This document shows positions 11,070-22,317 of a stretch of 64,000 nt of DNA, one piece after another. Location of the stretch: positions 1,754,497,030 to 1,754,561,029 of the forward strand of contig NC_056725.1 in the NCBI RefSeq assembly GCF_019279795.1. Reading direction: 5' to 3'. The notes below the pieces were generated by a model, which was given only the letters and a program-made list of their open reading frames with translations, was not told where the DNA came from and ran no database searches. This DNA comes from Protopterus annectens (lineage: Eukaryota; Chordata; Ceratodontiformes; Protopteridae). Position 1 is the first letter of the stretch. Each line of letters begins with the position of its first letter. Both the position numbers and the translations under genes were made by a program.

Positions 11070-11151
<82 letters not shown>
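11068..11151. repeat. (AT)n microsatellite
   Basis: About 75 bases of nearly pure AT dinucleotide, preceded by CATACATATA-type steps and followed by ACACACAG. Self-complementary, so it can form a hairpin. Apparent reading frames of Tyr/Ile here are artefacts. Confidence 0.97.
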
Positions 11152-11155
<4 letters not shown>

Positions 11156-11284
11156 CACACAGCCAAAGACCAACATGCATGCTACATGTACATACAACAT
11201 AACATAGCAGTACACACAACACACATCCTGCTTATATGTATGACATATGTTTATAAATTTGTGTGTATGATCAGATCAGTTCCT

Positions 11285-13070
11285 AAGTTCAAAAACCCTC
11301 CTCCACCAACCACTAACAATCTATCTATAAACTTCCTATCAACAGCAAATTACATGAAATTCTAATTTGTAACCAACTTAACTCATATCTGAAAAAAATA
11401 ATTTGCTCTCCAACAAACAAGTTATCTGGGTAGGTACGAGTATATTTGACTGTTCTCTGGATTCTAATCGATGTCATACTCAAACGTGGATAAAAGAAAT
11501 CTTACTTGACCTTAAATTGACCTGATCCAAGCATTTGACATTGTGGACCCACTTAGTATTACTCTTGACATTGTCATCAGCACTGAAATTGCATAGTTGT
11601 TCAAAGACTTCCTAACTAACAAATCCTTTACTTTGAAGGCTGGCTGCTCTGTCACATTCCGGCTATACTCATTAAGGTGTACCACAGAGATAAATATTTT
11701 CCCCAATACATTTTTCCATTTTTTAAATTAGTTACAGTGGTGCAGCGGTTAGCGTTGCAGCCTCACAGCAAGAGGTCCTCTGGTTCGATCTTCGGCTGGG
11801 GTGCCTTCTGTGCAGAGTCTGCATGTCCTCCCTGTGGTCATGTGGATTTCCTCCAGGTGCTCATGTTTTCTCCCACATCCAAAAAACATATTGTAGGTGG
11901 ATTGGACACTCTAAATTGGCCCTAGGTGTGAGTGTGTGCATGTGTGTGCCTTCTGTGGATGGTTGGGCACCAGGCTGGCAACTCAACACCGTAAAGCTCC
12001 ACTGCCAATCATGAGCGGACAGGTGACCCGCTGTGGTGACCCCTAACCGGGAAAAGCCAGGGGAAGAAAAAGACCCTTCAATCTACCCAGTTACAAATCA
12101 TATTATATGGCGACTGCATGGTTATCTATGCTCCATTCTATCACAACAGGTAATTCAAGCCCAACTACAAACTGACCATCTGAAACTAAACCACTGGCTC
12201 ACCTCCAAAAAGCTTATCCATAACAACCCCCCCCCCAAAAAAGAAAAAAACAAGGCTATGCTCTTTGGTACAAAGAAAATAATTCTAAAATTCCCATCTC
12301 CCTCAAGCCTTCTGACCAGCACAACAAACCTCATCATCATCATCACTTCATTCACATACAACCACTCTCTTAACTTTCAAGAGTATATTCAAAAACTTAC
12401 ATCTAAAATCAACTACCTCCTTTTCTGGACTCGGGAAGTATCACAGTTCCTTTCACTACCAGTTAAGGCAGGTTTGTACAAATAGAGTATGGCTTACCCT
12501 TGTTTGCCACCTCCTCTAATAAAAATATATTAACATGCAAATCTTATCTAATAAAATATGCTACTTCAGCAACAGTTTTCATCTTCAACACCACTGTTTT
12601 ACTTTATCCAAGGCAAACTTGCTCCCACTGCAAGCCAAATTCAACCTTCATCTGGGCTACTGATCAAATTACTACACCATGATGCCCCAGCTCCACTTGC
12701 TATAAAAGTTACATTAACGTCTTACCCTGTAACCACAGCAGTTAAGACACAGTAGAGGCCCAACTCTCCAAACCCAATCTACTAAATTACATTGTTCTGA
12801 CTAATTTATCTGTACATGCTCCAAAACTGTGGCAATCCCTTCCTCACTATCTCACACATGGAATACTAACTACACTAAGTTCAGGCCCCAACTCCAACTC
12901 AAATAGTATCGGAGCAATACAAAGGCAAATTTAATTAACACCGCACCAGGTTAATCTTCTGGCACATCACCCCATTTATGTCCCTACTTTACTGGTTACC
13001 ACTACGTATCTACTCCCTGTAAATATGTATATAGCTTCTCTTTCTCCTTGCTCATTGTTCTTGCAACATT
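11285..13070 (+). mobile_element. L2-like LINE fragment, split by a SINE
   Basis: Translated pieces show LINE RT logic: ..LIDLIQAFDIVD.. near 11,510-11,560 (the F/YDTVDH-type block), then, after the SINE at 11,735-12,085, LQTDHLKLNHWLTSKKL and KAMLFGTKK (12,160-12,280), and a C-terminal YWLPLRIYSL-like block near 12,990-13,020. This order fits the L2/CR1 superfamily. A related piece is at 50,640-51,455 (shared MLFGTKK). Many stops; 5'-truncated and dead. Confidence 0.65.
11735..12085 (+). mobile_element. tRNA-derived SINE, tail type I
   Basis: The head GGTGCAGCGGTTAGCGTTGC (A-box-like) and GGTTCGATC (B-box-like) mark a pol III tRNA-like promoter. The body has TCTGCATGTCCTCCCTG and TTTCCTCCAGGTGCTC. 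The 3' part ends GTGACCCCTAACCGGGAAAA followed by an AG-rich run. Same tail as 29,925-30,168 and 43,398-43,692. Inserted within the L2-like fragment. The body is of a type widespread in fish genomes (recalled, not searched). Confidence 0.8.
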
Positions 13071-13075
13071 TATGG

Positions 13076-13322
13076 ATGGCTCAGTGGTGCAGCGGTAGCG
13101 TTATTGCCTCACAGCAAGAGGTTCTCTGGTTTGATTCTTGGCTGGAGTGCCTTCTGTGCGGAGTCTGCATGTCCTCCCTGCATTCATGTGAGTTTCCTCC
13201 AGGTGCTCTGGTTTCCTCACACGTTACAAAGACATGTGTCTGGAGCATTTCTTCCCAGGCCCCCACTGAAAATTGTTCCAAGTCAGATTTTCCCAGTTAA
13301 CAAATGCTAAATAAATTAAAAA
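13076..13322 (+). mobile_element. tRNA-derived SINE, tail type II
   Basis: Head GGTGCAGCGGTAGCG near 13,086 and B-box-like GGTTTGATTC at about 13,128. The body matches the type I SINE up to GTGAGTTTCCTCCAGG. The 3' tail is different: CTGAAAATTGTTCCAAGTCA, then GTTAACAAATGCTAAATAAA. The same tail occurs at 60,008-60,243 and, inverted, at 28,190-28,442. Confidence 0.8.
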
Positions 13323-13429
13323 AAATTACTTTTCTCAGTTCCTCTATCTCCTTGGACTCTGTCTTTAACATTATTAATCTCTTGCTTTGCCCTCTTAACA
13401 TCCATAACCCAAAAGGCCCATAACCATAC

Positions 13430-15075
13430 CAGAAGAATGTAGAGTCTCTGAAATCACACACACACTCAGGTTAAAACAGCCCTCTCCAAAGCCAAAAACA
13501 CAGCATCAATGGGACCGGACGGTGTCCCAGGCTGCGTTCTACATGAGCTCAAAGACAAACTAACCCCTCACCTAAACACACTGTTCAAATTCAGTCTCTC
13601 CACAGCTACGTACCCATAGAGTGGCACACAGTAACGGTTATTCCGCTCCACAAAGGTGGAGCCACAACAGACCCCGGGAACTATCGCCCTATAAGCCTGA
13701 CAAGCTTGGTCTTCAAGGCTATGGAGTGCATCATCATGGAACTCATTAACAGAGACATTGGGAACCTCCAAACACTGGACCCTACCCAGTTCGGCTTTGT
13801 TAAGGGCAGATCAGGCCTCCTAAACCTGGACTACATTGAGACAGTTACCAAGGCTATAGATGAGGGAAAGGTGGTACACACAGCCTACCTAGACCTCGCA
13901 AAGGTCTTCGACACCATTCCCCATTCTGGTATTATAGACGAGCTCACCAACCTGAACATAAACCCCTACGTCACAAGATGGGTTGCCAACTAGCTCACAG
14001 ACAGAACCCACATGGTAAGAGTTGCGGGAGTTGGTCTGACTCTAAACCGGTTACAAGTGGCATTCCCCTGGGCTCAGTCCTAGGACCCCTCCTGTTGGCA
14101 TATACTTCTCAGAAGTAGAGGCAAGCACAGGAGGACTATGGCTGACCAAGTTTGCAGACGACTGCAAACTAGGGGCTATAACTGACTCTCCGGCTGACAA
14201 AGACATCCTCCAAAAGGGTCTCACTGGTGTCAAAATCATGGCCTCAAGCTAAATGCTAAAAAGTGCATAGTCATCTACTCTGGAAAAAAAAACAAAGTAC
14301 CCACAAACTACTACATAGGTGGCAGTCCCCTAAATACGAAGATGTAATAAGGGATCTGGGGAGCCAAGCAGACAATAATCTCACCTTTGATAATCACATT
14401 GCCAAAGTAGTTAGAAAATCCTTATACGTGGCCCACCTAATCACAAAACGGTTCGCATCCAGATCAAAAGAGGTCATTGTGCCCCTCTACTCATCACTCA
14501 TCAGACCCATCACAGAGTACAACTCCCCATTTGGGATGTACCTGACAAGACACCTTCAACAGCTGGAAAGACCACAGAAGTACCTCACCAAGAGGATCAC
14601 TGGCCTCAAACAGATGCCCTATGCACCTCGACTGAAGAAACTCCAGCTGTACTCGGTTGCATACCGCCTACTCAGAGGTGATCTCTGCCTGACACACAAG
14701 GTAATGTCCAACCCAGAATTGATGGACATGCTCCACCTAAAGAAAACCTTATCCCCTCAAGCCACAAGCTCTAGGGATCTAAACCTCATCACAACAATAA
14801 ACAGGACATGCTGGAGGGATAGTTTCCTGTCCCAGAGACTTTCCATGCTTTGGAACAAGATTCCGATCTACATTAGGCAGAGCTCCTCACTAACACTCTT
14901 CAAAAGAAACCTTGACAAGTGGATGGGAAACAGGAAGTTTACCCCGGGGATCACTTCAGTGGCTCTGCTGGACAGAGGCACAGGGAACTAATCTAAAGGG
15001 GCAGCGAAAGCCAACACATTCTGGCTATGCTTATAAATGCCTTCAGGCAGATAGCCTAGTACCTACCTATGAACC
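13430..15075 (+). mobile_element. CR1-like LINE, 5'-truncated, RT to 3' end
   Basis: The RT of a CR1-type pol is readable: MGPDGVPG (13,508), VIPLHKGGATTDPGNYRPIS (13,630-13,690), TQFGFVKGRSGL (about 13,785), AYLDLAKVFDTIPH (13,880) and the thumb/C-terminus TKRITGLKQMPYAPRLKKLQ (14,590), ending with LFKRNLDKWMGNRKFTPGI near 14,945. The stretch 14,263-14,991 is open for 242 codons. Frameshifts and stops lie between 13,990 and 14,260. The 3' region ends ..CTAGTACCTACCTATGAAC (15,055-15,075), as in the copy at 28,985-30,500. A non-functional, moderately young copy. Confidence 0.85.
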
Positions 15076-15980
15076 TACATTTCCCCTATAATTTCCAAGA
15101 CTAATCCTGCTTCCCAGTCTTTTCTTACTCTGATTTCAACTTTCTGCTTGTAAAATATACACCTGAATGTGACAGGATACGTGTACATAGTATCCCTCTC
15201 TTTTTTCTGATCAGTTTATATTACCTTTGTGTTCCATTGTTGGTTGCATTTATTCCATTGTTGTTGCTATTGTTTAGAAGGTAAACTAGGGCTGAGCCTG
15301 TAACTGGTCATGCCCTGATCAGTGCACTACTATTGTAACCAAAACTTAAATTACATAAACAAATAAATGCACTACTGAAGGCAGAGGGTATTTTACATTT
15401 TATCTATGGAACAGGACACAGTTTGCTTATGGGGGTACAGACTAAATCACCAAACAAGAGGCTCTCATGAAGGGTATATCAATCATTCATTACTTCCCAT
15501 GGTATATAAAATAGCACTAATTTAAACAGAAATGTCACTCATCTTTTTAAACTGATTGCATGGTATAATTAACCTAATTTTTAGTCGATCTGTATGGTAT
15601 TGCAAGTTAACTGAATAGGTTACAAATGTGCATATGGAAACACCAATGAACACGACTGTGCATTTGATGTAGACACAGTAGAGTTTACACCACTGTAAGC
15701 AAGGCAACAGAATCAATACAAAACACAATTTTTAATGTATAAGAATGGTGAATTGTTCAAATATTTTGCATAGGCTTTGCCACTCAGCAAAGATTTTATT
15801 TAGAAAATGTCAGCTCTATTTTTAAAATTGCTTTGGTAGCCACAGGGATTCGTGATACAGTGCAGCTATTTGAAGTCATTGGTAGAATATACTGGGTTTT
15901 AACATCTGGCTAGTGTTCACTGCACCTCAACAGAAGGTAAAATATTCACACTGAATAAATGAATAAATAAATAATCATAC
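15076..15980. other. No recognised feature
   Basis: AT-rich sequence downstream of the last ORC3 exon seen here. I searched by eye for the next ORC3 coding block on the minus strand and found none. No repeat family recognised. Confidence 0.6.
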
Positions 15981-16140
15981 CTTGTCAATTACTGCTGCCA
16001 GGTGTTCTGTGCAAGAAACTGACTGGAACAATTCTATACACAGCAGAGAAGACACAGAATGAGGAAGTGTCTTGTGTATGGTCATTGAAGAAGTAGCAAT
16101 CCCAAATATGAGTGTAAAAGGCAGCTGATTTACATATTGA
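15981..16140 (-). CDS. ORC3: ORC3 internal exon (third seen in this window)
   Basis: A 160-nt exon on the minus strand. It starts after a strong acceptor (TTTTTTTCTTCTTTCAG) and ends at GTATGATT. The first base completes the Ser codon begun by the exon at 41,268. The remaining 53 codons include [30 protein letters not shown] and EHLAAVIDK, ending in phase 0. I recognise this as ORC3. ORC3 is a core subunit of the origin recognition complex, which marks replication origins in the nucleus and helps load the MCM helicase. The LIFGIATS strand lies in its AAA+-like fold, where sensor 1 would be. No stops or indels, so it is under constraint. The next exon, expected at lower coordinates, was not found in the window. 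Confidence 0.95.
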
Positions 16141-18149
16141 CTGAAAGAAGAAAAAAAGAACACTTAATTGGCACACTAATTCAAAAGCTGAAACCAAAAA
16201 GAAATTCACAATGGTACTGGCTATGAATAGTTTCTTAGAGAAAATGTATCGGTGTATATACCAGAAGTAATACAGGAGGTTTTTATTACTTTCTGGCTAC
16301 TCTGCACATCATATCTGGGTGGGCATGGATGCATGGTCCCAAATGTTGCTTGCTGGGCCTCCTGTCTATCCTAGGAGCCAGTCATGCTATGAGTGGGTGG
16401 GTGGGTCGGGCTAACTCCCTCTTCCAGTGTGGGTTAGCCCGCACTGGCTGACCATTCCCACCTTTACTTCTAGAATTCTCCAACACCCTGGTCGCTTAAG
16501 CCTATGAAGTTTGTAACAGTCTCTATGGCAAAGTGAAATAAATCAGAAAGGTAGCAAAACTCTATAAAATGTGTCATCTGCTGCAACATACTGAGATTAA
16601 CAGTCATTGGCTAACTGTAAGTGCCTCTTTAATCATTAAGACTTGATGGCTTTAAAAATAAGAATGCAGATATTTTTGTTGATGCTGGGTATCATGTTAG
16701 TTCACAGTTACAATTCAGTATACAGAAACAAGAATTATATTTAATTGTGAATAACATATCAAACAATTGTGTGCACTGAATATAATTAAAAATGAATGTC
16801 AAACAATGGTCGCACAATCAGAAACTTCTTCAAAAACAGATACCTCCACACAGTCAAAAATGTCAAAGAGAACAAAGCAAATGCCATTGATGCAATTCCC
16901 ATCCTACGCAACCACCACCCCACCCTCGCCACTCAACAAGAAATACTAACACTACAGCTTGCAAAGAATTACAATTTATTTTAGAACACATCTGTTTCCA
17001 AATCAAAGCCAGGATTTTAAAACTAAATCTGAATTTAGCTGGCTTGTAAATCACACTTGCGAATATTATTTTTTACACCGTATTTTTATTCCTGCTGAGG
17101 ACTTTCCTTACATGTTCCCTGCCCTGATAGAATGTCTGTGCAGAGCTCCCTCTCCTTCCAAGACTAAAACAGTTATTTTACTACTGCAAGACCTGGGTGG
17201 TACTGTGGTTTATTAGCTCTCATATAAATTAAAAAGAAGTGCAAAAAAGTGAAAAAGGTGACTCTAGCAGTTTTGGAGCTTCCCCAAGACCAAGCTGGAT
17301 CCAGGACTGTATTCAGCCAGCATATCTGCTCTGTTAGAGACAGACTGCTCCCAACTTAGAAGTGTAGTAAAGAAAATGTAAAAAAAAATGTCACAGTTTT
17401 TCAGTTTGTGCAAATTACTATTGAATGTTTTACTGTTTTCAGATTTAAGTTATTTAATAGTTCATAAGTTTTACACAATTTTAGGTTGCAAGAAATTTCC
17501 TTCACAAAGTTGACAAACGATGCAGCAGAAGTTAATATAATGTTATACTTACTTTTGAATGCAACACATAGGAAGGAGCACCTGACAGCAGTTGGCTACC
17601 CTGAAGAGCTACAATTTTTTGGACTGTCATTAAAGTGTTTTTTCTGTCATCTCATTTGTCTACATGGACTGAAGTGCTTGTATAACCAAAAGTTGTGTTT
17701 AAGCCATTAAGGAAGGTACTATAACAACAATTTCCTAAAAAACAAGTCCACTGAAAAAGCTATTATAATAGTATTTTCTGAAAATCCATCGACTCCAGAA
17801 TAAGGACACTCTCCTGACTTTCTAAGTGTCTGACAGGAAATGGAACAGGGAAAACAAACAGTGAGTCAAAGGCCCAAACTGGCTGGGCAGAACACATTCT
17901 TGCTCAAGTTGCACAAAGCTGAGGACTACCTCTATACAAATAACGTAGAAAGATACTGCTATTACTGGAACCCATGCTTAACACGAGATGTGCTAAGGGT
18001 TACTAACAAAGGATCATCATTACACTCTTACAAAGGTTTATATACAAAAACTAGCGAAGGAGAATGGGGAACTTGATTTTGATTCTTTCATGTTAGAAAA
18101 TGGCAGTCGCATTCTTAAAAAAGTTATACTACTAGGAATAAAGGCCCAG
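16141..18149. other. ORC3 intron sequence, mostly unclassified
   Basis: Intronic (intron 16,141-41,267, 25,127 bp). A GC-richer patch at 16,300-16,460 contains GGGCTAAC and GTTAGCCC as possible hairpin arms. A block near 17,580-17,700 recurs at 21,305-21,420. No gene recognised. Confidence 0.6.
17580..17700 (+). repeat. Dispersed repeat, first copy
   Basis: It shares TACCCTGAAGAGCTACAAT, TGGACTGTCATTAAAGT, GTCATCTC and GTCTACATG..CTGAAGTGCT with 21,305-21,420 in the same orientation. In both copies one frame reads GYPEELQ and GLSLK, so it may derive from a coding repeat, but I do not recognise the family. Confidence 0.6.
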
Positions 18150-19700
18150 AGCTTTCCTCCCGTTTTAAACACCTTTACTCAATTATTACTTGTGACATAG
18201 GCACATTTACATTTAAAAGTAATCAAGCTGTATTAACAAGTTCACATTTACAAACATTATACTTCACATATATTGCTATACATCATACAACCTAAGCAAC
18301 AATGCATAAATTATTTAATTCCTGCTCCCTCTTTTTTTAAACACAAAACATCCTTATTAAACCATCACTTGCAACATAGGCAACCAGACATTTATATAAA
18401 TGAAAATAAAACAACACTGACAGAATCCTAGTTGCAAGCCCTTGCATTTTACATCACAAACCATACTGACACTCCCAGTTGCAAACATTACACATCACTT
18501 ATAATCTACCCGATCATTTTCAGTCAAACATTACATAGCTCATTTAAGTCCTGCCTTCTTTTAAACCTCATTACTCCCCTGTATGTATTGTTATCAAAAT
18601 TCACATTTTTCCTATGCAGTTTGCATGAATCTATGTACCCTTTTCCTGAATATCTCAATTCCAGTAGTTTTCTCTCTGTTATTACTACTAGTATAGCTGG
18701 TTTAGATTTTGATCTCCATTTTCTATTAATTGCTTTTTTGGCAGGCACCATAATTAGACTCGGCAAGGAATTACCATGTCTAGGTAATTCCGATTCTGTA
18801 TCACAGCTCAGAAAATTCATTTCCCTCGTCACACTAATCTGCCCTCCCAGCATCTCCAACAGTGCACCCGACAAGGAATCCTTAAAGTCTGCCAACTCAC
18901 TGCACGCCCAGAAAATATGTTCCCAATTACCTCTTTCTTCCCAGTCACACCTCCAGCATTTGCTGTCTACCTGAGGAAAAATTCTCTGGCATCTACTTGG
19001 GTTATAACAATATCTATGTAAACATTTCAAGCAAAAACCCCAAATCTTCTAGATTTTGTTGCATATTTGGGAGGCATACATATATCATCCCATTGTTTCT
19101 TTATGAACTGCTTACCCAATCTCTCTTCCCAATCCTTTCTAACCTCTCTGACTGATTCTTACAGTTATCATGTAATATTTTATATGCTGTATTAATTACT
19201 CCTTTTTTAATGGCAGCTTCTGTTCTAGATTCTACTAAAAACTCTAACCAGTGCTGGTCTTTCATTTAGGAGCCCCCTATTTATTTCTCTTTGCCTATCC
19301 TTGGATAGGGAAGGCAATCTCTATCCTGCAGTCCAAACAAATTCTGTCAGTCTTCCCATTCTATCATCTTTCCCTCTCTAGCTATTTGCTCCCAATACCT
19401 TGGTTCCTTTGCCAGTTTTTTCTAATAAATTCCAGCCCTCGCTTGCCTATTTGTCTATAACCCTAACTGCAGTCATCCCTAGTGGGAGAATCTCATTTCT
19501 CATTTATCGTGGTGGCTTAGTTCTTAGGATACTTTCTATACTTTACAGATATAATATTCTGTATGATTACTGTTATTCTCCTTAAAGGTCTGCATCCAAA
19601 ATTCCTCTCTCTCCTTGTTTCCTGAGCCTCACCCCCCTGTTAAGAGCTTTCCTCCCATAATCTGGATTTAACCACTGTTGGTGAGAAATAAGGTGGCAAT
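18150..19700 (-). mobile_element. L1-like LINE, ORF2 C-terminus and 3' end
   Basis: The minus-strand frame at 18,524-19,030 carries the Cys-rich C-terminal block of L1 ORF2, CWRCDWEERGNWEHIFWAC, followed by a lower-complexity tail with KAINRKWRSKSKPA. Upstream sequence to about 19,700 matches the second copy at 36,778-37,600. The family is L1 in its wide sense; 5' parts are absent. Longest open piece 168 codons; not functional. Confidence 0.75.
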
Positions 19701-19964
19701 GAGCAACCCTACAGAGGACTTCATGAGTTGAGTGTTTTCCCACAGAAACAGTCATCAGGAGGGGAAGCTACAGGAAGGAATGTCCTTATTGTTCTGGTCT
19801 GTCTTCAAGTAAAGAACTTAAGGATCAGTAGAATCTCACAACCAGAAGCAGTAGTGCAGTTAGGGCAGGGTGATTGGGGCAACTGCACCAGGCACCACTT
19901 GTTTGGGGGGGTGCTAAACTGGCCTTCCATCATCCTGATTACTTTTTAGTGTGATACCGGCTTT
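19701..19964. other. Unclassified intron sequence
   Basis: No recognised gene. Contains a patch (GGGCAGGGTGATTGGGGCAA) that looks repetitive in style, but no second copy is in the window. Confidence 0.4.
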
Positions 19965-20400
19965 TAAAACCGCTGTAGTGCTCAGAGTATGGTCTAAACA
20001 GTAGCAACTGATAGCTATACTAAAGCAGGCAGTTGGCTACAGTTTAAAAGTACAATTTTTTTTTTTTTTTTAAGTATAACCCAAGTGCTGTAGCACTCTA
20101 TGCAGGGTATAAACCATAACCCCCTACTTTCAGCAAGTAGTTTGCTACAGTATTAGAGAAAATATTTGTTTTTAAACTAAAAGCTAAGTGCTGTAGCGCT
20201 CCATGCAGGGTATAAACTATATCTCCCACTTGTTCCATTTATAGCAAGCAGTTTGTTATAGTTTAAGAGTAAAAATATATTTTTTTTAACTAAAACCCTG
20301 AGCACCACAGGGCTCCATGCAGGCAGGGTATAAACTGTAGCAATCATTTATTACATTTCTTGCGACAGTTTAAAACAAGAATTTCTTTCTTTTTACTAAA
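19965..20400. repeat. Imperfect tandem repeat, about 110-bp unit, about four units
   Basis: Units begin near 19,970, 20,087, 20,189 and 20,301. Each carries GCTGTAG.GCTC-like, then ATGCAGGGTATAAAC, then AGCA/GCAGTTTG.TA.AGTTTAA, then a T-rich run and AACTAAAA. Spacing is roughly 118, 102 and 112 bases. The second and third units are the most alike. No coding potential seen. Confidence 0.8.
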
Positions 20401-21585
20401 ATGTGAGGAAGGATGGTCGGGGGCAGTCCACAGAAATGGCACCTGAATGGCTAGGGTAGAATGGAGGTGTGTGTGTGTCCCCTGCATCTGGCCACCTGGT
20501 TGGTGTGCCATTAGAAGGAAAAGCTTTTTTTTTTTGCTGCTCACTTGAAGAGCTGAGGGGGTGGGACACTAGTTCGGTGGACAAGCACAAAACACTTGTT
20601 GAACTAGCTATGCTTCTGTGCAGAGTTACATATATGAGGAGAGACACCTCCCCTTCTCCTTTCTCAAACAGGTGTCAGCCTAAGCTCACCCAATGTTCAA
20701 GATGAACAAATAGTAGGCAAACACTTGTGATCAGGTGACATAGGCCCCAGCTCTCTAGAGTAGCAGATACTAAGAGTGCCTCCTACTCATGACAAGCCTC
20801 TGTATGAGCTTATCACGACCATCAAACTTTATTCTCACAGGCTGGATTTGTAATCATCAGGAAGAATTTAACAGATGCCAAGCAATACATGCACAACCTT
20901 TATCTGGGTCACTCTTATGGAGCAGGAATCTCCTGAACCCTAGCTTGTAAGTCTTACTAAAAAGAAGGGGACAGTTAAAAGAGGTACTCCCTCTTGTCCG
21001 TGGTCTGAACACCGAGCCTTTTTCGGGAACACATAGGTGCACAGTCAAATGCCATATGCACCACTCACCTCCCAAAAAGTTTACTGAAAGTGATCCTGCC
21101 ACCATCAGCAGGCAATGGTTATAAGGTTAATCATTCACTAACTGAGGAAACACTTCCGGCATTTGAAGAGTGTGAGGCTGTCCTGGACAATGGATTTTGC
21201 AATGGTAAGCTTTAGATGATGCCTGACTTCTTGAACCTTTACTTTTTCCGATTTGTCCACCACTGACTCTGCAACATGTGAAGGACGCTACTGTTGTTTT
21301 CTGCATGTGGTTACCCTGAAGAGCTACAATCTTCTGGACTGTCATTAAAGTCTTGAGTTTTTTTTTTTGTCATCTCCTTTGTCTACATGAACTGAAGTGC
21401 TGACACTTGCAACAGAGTTTCACTTCATGTACTGTACCAGGCACTATAAAAAGTGCCAGCACATAGCCTGGTTGTGATGTTTTGACTGCAATACACTGAG
21501 GATTTTGGCATCTTGAGTATCAGGCAAAAGATCCTTACAAATTAGGTTATGTTCAACATCCAAACTGCAAACAGCAGAAAAGAAA
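20401..21585. other. Unclassified intron sequence with a dispersed repeat copy
   Basis: No gene recognised. The block 21,305-21,420 is the second copy of the repeat at 17,580-17,700. Just upstream (21,125-21,230) one plus frame is open for about 35 codons (LTEETLPAFEECEAVLDNGF), possibly an eroded mobile-element ORF; family unknown. Confidence 0.45.
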
Positions 21586-21792
21586 GTACAATTGTACAAG
21601 AACTTACTGCAACAGCAGATGTCCACCTTTTCACTGCTGCAGTATTTGTTGCCAAATGGATATCCTGTAGAGGACAGCCATATGTCCAGCTAGCATACTA
21701 AAGCCTTAGGCCCTCCCAAGCACAGTACATCAGATGTGCATCCTACATCCAAGGCACAAGGTACATAAGTGACATATGAGCACCTAAAAGTA
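21586..21792. repeat. Left (3') ITR of DIRS-D
   Basis: The outer part (ACAAGAACTTACTGCAACAG, then GCAGATGT) is complementary to the left half of the ICR at 27,505-27,545 (AACATCTACTTTTATGGTAA). The inner part is complementary to the right terminus at 33,350-33,435. DIRS-A interrupts it at 21,793. Confidence 0.7.
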
Positions 21793-22005
21793 CAGTTTTG
21801 TACCTACCATAAATGTAGATGTTCGAGTGCTAATACAGCTGCAGTAATCACAGATGGGTTCTCTGCCATCAGGCGGGTCCTCGGTCGGCCGAATTCCAAA
21901 GTCTAGGTCCGGCGTCGGTTGTCGTCGCTTTCTTCCCTGACGTCAGTGCGACAGGGGTATATAAGACACAGCTGTCGCCATTTTCTTCAGTCTTTCTTGC
22001 CCCAG
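21793..22005. repeat. Left (3') ITR of DIRS-A
   Basis: Bases 21,835-22,000 are the inverted copy of 27,165-27,325. The left end has an extra outer 42 bases (AGTACAGTTTTGTACCTACC and on) that are absent from the right end but present, inverted, in the ICR. It contains TGACGTCA at 21,938-21,945 and TATATAAG at 21,958-21,965 on the plus strand. The same promoter-like pair therefore faces inward from this end too, antisense to the ORFs. Confidence 0.9.
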
Positions 22006-22188
22006 ATGTCAGGTGCCCCCAGAAGGAAGGCAATACATAAATTTTATATATAATCATGTAATGCAATATAATCAAAAATCAGTAGTTGCAAGCAAATACA
22101 CCATAGAAGGATAACCCAATCAGGTTGTATGAGGAGGTGTTAGCCACTAGGCCTTTACCAAGAGGGGAAGGAGGGAGGGAAACCTGTA

Positions 22189-22284
22189 CTGCAGCTGTAT
22201 TAGCACTCGAACATCTACATTTATGGTAGGTACAAAACTGTACTATGTTCATCGTGCATACAGCTGCAGTAAACACAGATGGGT
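22189..22284. other. Internal complementary region (ICR) of DIRS-A
   Basis: Left half 22,189-22,244 (CTGCAGCTGTATTAGCACTC to GGTAGGTACAAAACTGTACT) is the reverse complement of the element's left end, 21,793-21,848. Right half 22,245-22,284 (ATGTTCATCGTGCATACAGC and on) is the reverse complement of its right end, 27,303-27,342. The point where the halves meet (ACT|ATG) therefore spells the predicted end-to-end junction of the circular intermediate. Role known from DIRS1: the ICR templates joining of the ends. Confidence 0.9.
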
Positions 22285-22317
22285 AGAGTCCCAAAGCTAT
22301 GCACAGGGTGGTAGGCA

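Noticed and set aside
10842..11224. Long Tyr/Ile repeat reading frames
   Set aside because: They are translations of the (AT)n microsatellite.
13076..13150. Possible tRNA gene
   Set aside because: A- and B-box-like motifs are present but no cloverleaf; the same head is repeated in seven SINE copies.
18524..19030. 168-codon frame as a host gene
   Set aside because: The CWRC..HIFWAC block and the collinear second copy at 35-37 kb identify it as L1 ORF2.
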